Below are positions 4,874-7,512 of a stretch of DNA of 7,512 nucleotides, piece after piece; position 1 is the stretch's first letter; each line of letters opens with the position of its first letter. The stretch comes from Acidobacteria bacterium RIFCSPHIGHO2_01_FULL_67_28 (lineage in GTDB: Bacteria > Acidobacteriota > Terriglobia > Acidiferrales > 2-02-FULL-67-57): assembly GCA_001766965.1 (NCBI GenBank), contig MEKM01000051.1, forward strand, positions 1-7,512, written 5' to 3'. The notes under the pieces were generated by a model. That model saw only the letters and a list, made by a program, of their open reading frames with translations, did no database searches and was not told where the DNA came from. A program made the position numbers and the translations under genes.

Positions 4874-4903
4874 AACACGAGCGGTGTACACTATAAAGGT
4901 GTA
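4874..4903. promoter_or_regulatory. Candidate repressor operators (GTGTA/TACAC inverted repeats)
   Basis: AACAC (4874-4878) faces GTGTA (4884-4888), and TACAC (4887-4891) faces GTGTA (4899-4903) with N7 between. GTGTACAC (4884-4891) is an 8-bp palindrome, and GGTGTA is directly repeated at 4883-4888 and 4898-4903. The cluster covers the expected start point of the rightward promoter and lies between the -35 and -10 regions of the proposed leftward one. This is the expected place for an autoregulating CI/LexA-like repressor. Confidence 0.55.
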
Positions 4904-4912
4904 GCTTGTCAA
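4884..4912 (-). promoter_or_regulatory. Candidate leftward promoter for gam
   Basis: On the minus strand a perfect TTGACA (plus 4907-4912) is followed by possible -10 boxes GTACAC (17-bp spacer) or TACACC (18-bp spacer), both weak. It overlaps the operator cluster. The -35 box also sits in the 9-bp palindrome CTTGTCAAG (4905-4913). Only the -35 is convincing. Confidence 0.4.
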
Positions 4913-4922
4913 GGGGTTTTCC

Positions 4923-5690
4923 GTGACCGAAGATTGGCGCCGCAAAATCAAAGACTTGCGGGCCGAACTCGGCCTGTCCCAGGACAGGCTGGCCCGGCGC
5001 TTGCGGGTGACGAAGAAAACCGTGGCGGAATGGGAGCAGGGCCGCCAGCCCCCCAGCCCCGAGCGCGCCCTGCAAATGGCCCGACTGGCCGCGCCCGGGG
5101 GGCTGCGGCGTTGGTTCACCGAGTTCGCTCTCGAGCGCATCGGCGCCGACACGCCGCTGGTGTTGGACGCACTCGTGCCGGGGCGGACGCCCCGCGGCGG
5201 GCAGCGGGCGCTGCCTTCGGCGGACTTGCGGGTGATTGCGCCGGCCGACTGGGACGACCGCTTCCGGGCGCTCGAGCGGCTCGACCACTACGTCCCCATC
5301 CCGGTGCTGCGGGATGCGGCGGCGGCCGGCTCGCCCCGGGAAATTTCCGATGCCGATATCGACGGCTACGCGCTTATCTACTACGCCTGGTGCCCCAACC
5401 CGGCGAACTTCACGTGCGTGCGCGTGCGGGGCGACTCGATGGCGCCCATCCTCCACGACGGCGCCCTGGTGGCCATCGACCACGCGCAGCGCGATCCGCT
5501 CCTGCTCCATCAAAAAATGGTGGCGGCGCGCCACGAGGGCGGGGTCACCATCAAGTGGCTGGAGCGCCGGCCGGACAATTCGCTCACGCTCGTCCCCGAA
5601 AACAAAGCCTACCCGAGCGTCCTTCTGCCCCGCACGCCCGACAACCCCGTCGTCGGCCTGGTGGCGTGGTGGTGGAATAGGCAAAAGTAG
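4923..5690 (+). CDS. CI/LexA-like repressor: XRE helix-turn-helix plus S24 self-cleaving domain
   Basis: The protein has 255 residues. An XRE-type DNA-binding domain spans about 6-55 (LGLSQDRLARRLRVTKKTVAEWEQG). A linker region follows, then an S24 peptidase domain from about 125: a likely cleavage site Ala135-Gly136 (AAAAG-SPRE), the nucleophile in RVRGDSMAPIL (Ser172), and the general base in VTIKWLER (Lys211). Serine and lysine are 39 residues apart, as expected for LexA/CI/UmuD relatives. The known family behaviour is RecA-stimulated self-cleavage after DNA damage, which relieves repression. GTG 4923 is supported by AAGGGG at 4911-4916. It is divergent from the gam-like gene across a shared operator region, so it very likely represses that operon and itself. 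The last codons (WWNRQK-stop) are partly duplicated about 105 bp downstream. Confidence 0.9.
   Translation: MTEDWRRKIKDLRAELGLSQDRLARRLRVTKKTVAEWEQGRQPPSPERALQMARLAAPGGLRRWFTEFALERIGADTPLVLDALVPGRTPRGGQRALPSADLRVIAPADWDDRFRALERLDHYVPIPVLRDAAAAGSPREISDADIDGYALIYYAWCPNPANFTCVRVRGDSMAPILHDGALVAIDHAQRDPLLLHQKMVAARHEGGVTIKWLERRPDNSLTLVPENKAYPSVLLPRTPDNPVVGLVAWWWNRQK
5668..5684 (+). repeat. 17-bp direct repeat, copy 1 (in repressor 3' end)
   Basis: GGTGGTGGAATAGGCAA spans 5668-5684 and encodes most of the terminal WWNRQ of the repressor. The identical copy is at 5773-5789. Including the next six bases, both copies end in TAG (AAGTAG versus CGCTAG). Confidence 0.8.
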
Positions 5691-5740
5691 GCGTGTAACT
5701 CGGGCTGAAGAGTGATCTCCCTTGTGCAACAGCCTCCTCT

Positions 5741-5774
5741 CGCCCTGAGCGGAGCCGAAGGCGGAGTCGAAGGG
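5741..5774 (+). repeat. Dispersed GAGC-GAAG repeat, variant form
   Basis: CGCCCTGAGCGGAGCCGAAG (5741-5760) and GCGGAGTCGAAGGG form a third type of short intergenic repeat, related in style (CTGAGCG-AGC-GAAGG) to the copies at 693 and 1535. It lies between the two 17-bp direct repeats. Confidence 0.6.
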
Positions 5775-5789
5775 TGGTGGAATAGGCAA
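5773..5789 (+). repeat. 17-bp direct repeat, copy 2
   Basis: This is an exact copy of 5668-5684, followed by CGCTAG. In the matching frame it again reads WWNRQ plus Arg and a stop codon, as if the end of the repressor gene had been duplicated around an inserted ~88-bp segment. Confidence 0.8.
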
Positions 5790-5801
5790 CGCTAGCGACT
5801 C

Positions 5802-5840
5802 CCGCCACTGGCGGCAGGGAAGAATCCCGGCTAAGATTCT
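5802..5840. promoter_or_regulatory. Inverted repeats and possible leaderless promoter before the first phosphatase
   Basis: CCGCC (5802-5806) pairs with GGCGG (5810-5814). AGAATC (5821-5826) pairs with GATTCT (5835-5840) over an 8-nt loop, ending 4 nt before ATG 5845. TAAGAT (5832-5837) resembles a -10 box (4 of 6) placed 7 nt before the ATG, where a leaderless transcript would start. There is no Shine-Dalgarno and no good -35 box. The remainder of 5691-5801 is repeat sequence without a visible gene. Confidence 0.35.
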
Positions 5841-5844
5841 GGCC

Positions 5845-6639
5845 ATGCCCGCTCGCCGCAAAGCACGTCCCCGTCGCCGCCGGCCGGTTTCCGGCGCGCG
5901 CCGGGAGGACGAGCAGCTGCGCCTGGCGCGCGCAGTGCAGGAAGCGCTGCTGCCGCCGCCGCTCACGGCGCTGCCCGGGGTGGAAGTGGCGGCGCGCTTC
6001 CAGCCGTCGCAGAGCGTCGGCGGCGACTTCTACGACTACTTCCCGCTCCACGCCCGCCACCTGGCGTTCTATCTGGGCGACGTGCAGGGCAAGGGGCTGG
6101 AAGGGGCGATGTACGCCCTACTCGTGAGCGGGCTGATGCGCGGGTTGAACAAGACCGGCAACGAGCCCGCCGCTCTCGTCGAGTTCCTCAACCGCCGCCT
6201 GGCGCTGCGCGCCCTGCCGGGCAAGTTCTGCGCGCTGGCCTACGCGGTCTTCGATTTGGAGCAGCGCCAGTTGCGCCTCGCCAACGCCGGCCTGCCCTTC
6301 CCCTGGCTGCTGCGCCACGGCCAGCTCACCCGCGTCGAAATCCCCGGCATCCCCGTCGGCATGTTCAACCCCTGCCAGTACGACCAGGGCGTGGTGCGGC
6401 TGGAGTCGGGCGATCGCCTGCTGTTTTACACGGACGGCCTGCCCGACTCGCTCGAAGCCCTCTACCCGCGCGCGGGCGACGGAGAAAAGCAGTTGGCGCG
6501 GCTGCTGGGGGAGTCCGGGACGCGCTCGGCCGCAGCGCTGGCCGACCGGCTGGTGGGGCGGCTGCAGCTCGAGCGCCCGTTGCGCCGCCGGAAGCGGCTG
6601 GAAGACGACGCCGCTTTCCTCGTGGTCCACATCCTCTAA
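5845..6639 (+). CDS. SpoIIE/RsbU-type PP2C phosphatase, first of tandem pair
   Basis: The protein has 264 residues and is predicted cytosolic. After a very basic N-terminus (residues 1-20) comes the switch-helix motif LARAVQEALLPPP (27-39) and a SpoIIE-type serine phosphatase domain: GGDFYDYF (Asp61, Asp64), LGDVQGKGL (Asp79), FYTDGLPDS (Asp197) and LEDDAAFLV (Asp254/255). The metal-binding acidic set is complete. Family members dephosphorylate anti-anti-sigma factors or similar STAS-domain proteins in partner-switching pathways. The partner is not in this window, and no PAS, GAF, CHASE or receiver sensor is attached. It is paralogous along its length to the next gene, 6 bp downstream. The basic N-terminal tail could bind nucleic acid or membrane. 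No ribosome-binding site is seen at ATG 5845. Confidence 0.88.
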   Translation: MPARRKARPRRRRPVSGARREDEQLRLARAVQEALLPPPLTALPGVEVAARFQPSQSVGGDFYDYFPLHARHLAFYLGDVQGKGLEGAMYALLVSGLMRGLNKTGNEPAALVEFLNRRLALRALPGKFCALAYAVFDLEQRQLRLANAGLPFPWLLRHGQLTRVEIPGIPVGMFNPCQYDQGVVRLESGDRLLFYTDGLPDSLEALYPRAGDGEKQLARLLGESGTRSAAALADRLVGRLQLERPLRRRKRLEDDAAFLVVHIL

Positions 6640-6645
6640 CCCGCC

Positions 6646-7410
6646 ATGCCTGCGAAGAGGCGCCGTCCTGACCAACGCCGCGCGGCGGAAGCAACCGAGC
6701 AGGTGCGGCTGGCGCGCCAGGTGCAGCAAGGCCTCCTGCCGCCGGCTGAACTGACGCTCCCCGAGGTCGAGGTGGCGGGGCGCTACCTGCCCTCGTGGTC
6801 GCTCGGGGGCGATTTCTACGACTACTTCCGGCTGGACGACGGGGCGCTGGCTCTCTATCTCGGCGACGTACAGGGCAAAGGCCTGGCGGGCGCCCTGGAC
6901 GCGCTGCTGGTGAGCGGGCTGCTGCGCGGCGTGCACAAGGCGGGCGCGCGCCCGGCCGAGCTGCTCGCTCTCTTGAACCAACGGCTCTGTCTGCGACGCG
7001 GCCCCGGGCGCTTCTCCTGCCTCGGCTACGCGCTGCTCGAGCGCAGCACCCGGCGGCTGACCTTCGCCAACGCGGGTTTGCCGTTCCCGCTGCTGGCGCG
7101 GGGCGGGGACGTGCGGCGCCTGGAGCTGACCGGCTCGCCCGTCGGCCTGTTTGAAGACGCCGCCTTTGACGAGACGCGGGTCGAGCTCGCGCCGGGCGAC
7201 CGCGTGCTCTTCTACAGCGACGGTGTGACGGATTCGCTCCGCGCCCGGGACCCCGGCGGGCGCGACCGCGACGAACAGTTGCGCGAACTCGTGCGCGGCG
7301 CCGGGGACGTTCCGGCCGCGCAGGGCGCCGACGCCCTGCTCCGGCGCCTGCGCCGCCGCGGCCGCGCCCCCCGCGACGACATCAGCTTCGTCCTCCTGCG
7401 CATCCGCTGA
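6646..7410 (+). CDS. SpoIIE/RsbU-type PP2C phosphatase, second of tandem pair
   Basis: The protein has 254 residues and the same architecture as its neighbour: basic start (MPAKRRRPDQRR), switch helix LARQVQQGLLPPAE (22-35), then LGGDFYDYF (Asp56, Asp59), LGDVQGKGL (Asp74), FYSDGVTDS (Asp192) and RDDISFVLL (Asp244/245). All catalytic acidic positions are kept, so both copies look active. The DGVTDS loop is closer to the family norm than DGLPDS of the first copy. Between the motifs the two copies differ at many surface positions, which suggests an old duplication and possibly different partners or signals. The gap to the previous gene is only 6 bp, with no evident Shine-Dalgarno, so co-transcription and translational coupling are likely. 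A terminator hairpin follows 33 bp after the stop. Confidence 0.88.
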   Translation: MPAKRRRPDQRRAAEATEQVRLARQVQQGLLPPAELTLPEVEVAGRYLPSWSLGGDFYDYFRLDDGALALYLGDVQGKGLAGALDALLVSGLLRGVHKAGARPAELLALLNQRLCLRRGPGRFSCLGYALLERSTRRLTFANAGLPFPLLARGGDVRRLELTGSPVGLFEDAAFDETRVELAPGDRVLFYSDGVTDSLRARDPGGRDRDEQLRELVRGAGDVPAAQGADALLRRLRRRGRAPRDDISFVLLRIR

Positions 7411-7437
7411 CCCCGCACCCGCCCGCAATAGACAACA

Positions 7438-7512
7438 GGTAGCGCAGGATGGCCCCTGGTTCTGGGGCCTTCCTGCGGGTTTGTTTGAGAACTGCCGCAG
7501 GTAGCTCGGCCC
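7438..7512. repeat. Second member of the GGTAGCGC hairpin repeat family (runs off the window)
   Basis: GGTAGCGCAGG at 7438-7448 matches the left end of the 1184-1273 element, followed by its own hairpin with a different inner sequence. Another GGTAGCTC starts at 7500, suggesting tandem or composite units continuing past the window edge. Confidence 0.65.
7443..7486 (+). terminator. Strong Rho-independent terminator after the phosphatase pair
   Basis: CGCAGGA (7443-7449) pairs with TCCTGCG (7471-7477). GGCCCC (7451-7456) pairs with GGGGCC (7464-7469), across one T-T mismatch and a 7-nt loop. The stem of 13 pairs is followed by GG and TTTGTTT. It closes the phosphatase operon and is formed from the dispersed repeat. 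Confidence 0.75.

Noticed and set aside
4143..4874. Long open frame on the plus strand opposite the gam-like gene
   Set aside because: It is antisense to a gene with recognisable family pattern, and its translation is Pro/Arg/Gly-rich without a domain. Long shadow frames are expected at this GC content.
6118..7428. 436-codon open frame on the minus strand across the phosphatases
   Set aside because: It spans two clearly coding paralogous phosphatases and an intergenic gap, and shows only Ala/Gln/Val-rich shadow composition.

Overview
This is a strongly GC-rich bacterial window. Short repeat families (GTCATCC-GAGCGAAGCG type and GGTAGCGC-ended hairpin type) are scattered at gene ends. That habit, together with the gene set, is compatible with Acidobacteriota or a similar environmental, MAG-type lineage. 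This placement is an inference, because no rRNA, tRNA or marker gene is present. No CRISPR array or complete transposon was found.

Left block (1-2174, + strand). A signal-less glucosaminidase-family muralytic enzyme is followed by a small lipoprotein, a 71-residue unknown, and a protein with two membrane segments, a coiled coil and a basic tail. The order resembles a phage lysis cassette (endolysin, outer-membrane spanin-like lipoprotein, holin-like hairpin protein), but only the glucosaminidase is recognised by motifs. Repeat units are spliced into the ends of three of the four genes. A 30-residue upstream ORF copies the N-terminus of the glucosaminidase.

Middle block (2171-3868, + strand). 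A near-consensus sigma70 promoter overlaps the stop codon of the membrane protein. It drives a leader of about 130 nt with local stem-loops, then a metallo-beta-lactamase-fold hydrolase fused to a C-terminal PilZ (c-di-GMP-binding type) domain. A stand-alone Lrp/AsnC ligand-binding (RAM) domain protein follows.

Switch block (3855-5690). On the minus strand lie a Mu Gam-like DNA-end-binding protein and a small helix-turn-helix protein of excisionase type. Divergently, on the plus strand, lies a CI/LexA-type repressor (XRE DNA-binding domain plus S24 self-cleavage domain with Ala-Gly site, Ser and Lys). The two promoters face each other across a cluster of GTGTA/TACAC repeats. This looks like a DNA-damage-inducible, phage-derived switch controlling gam.

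Right block (5691-7512, + strand). After a gap carrying a 17-bp direct repeat of the repressor gene's 3' end, two tandem paralogous SpoIIE-type PP2C phosphatases occur. The block ends with a strong terminator hairpin built from the same dispersed repeat family seen at 1184-1273.

The most notable content is the combination of an S24-repressor/Gam switch with a possible lysis cassette a few kilobases away. No phage structural or transposase gene is visible here, so a domesticated or degraded prophage, tailocin or Mu-like element is a hypothesis to be tested in the flanks.
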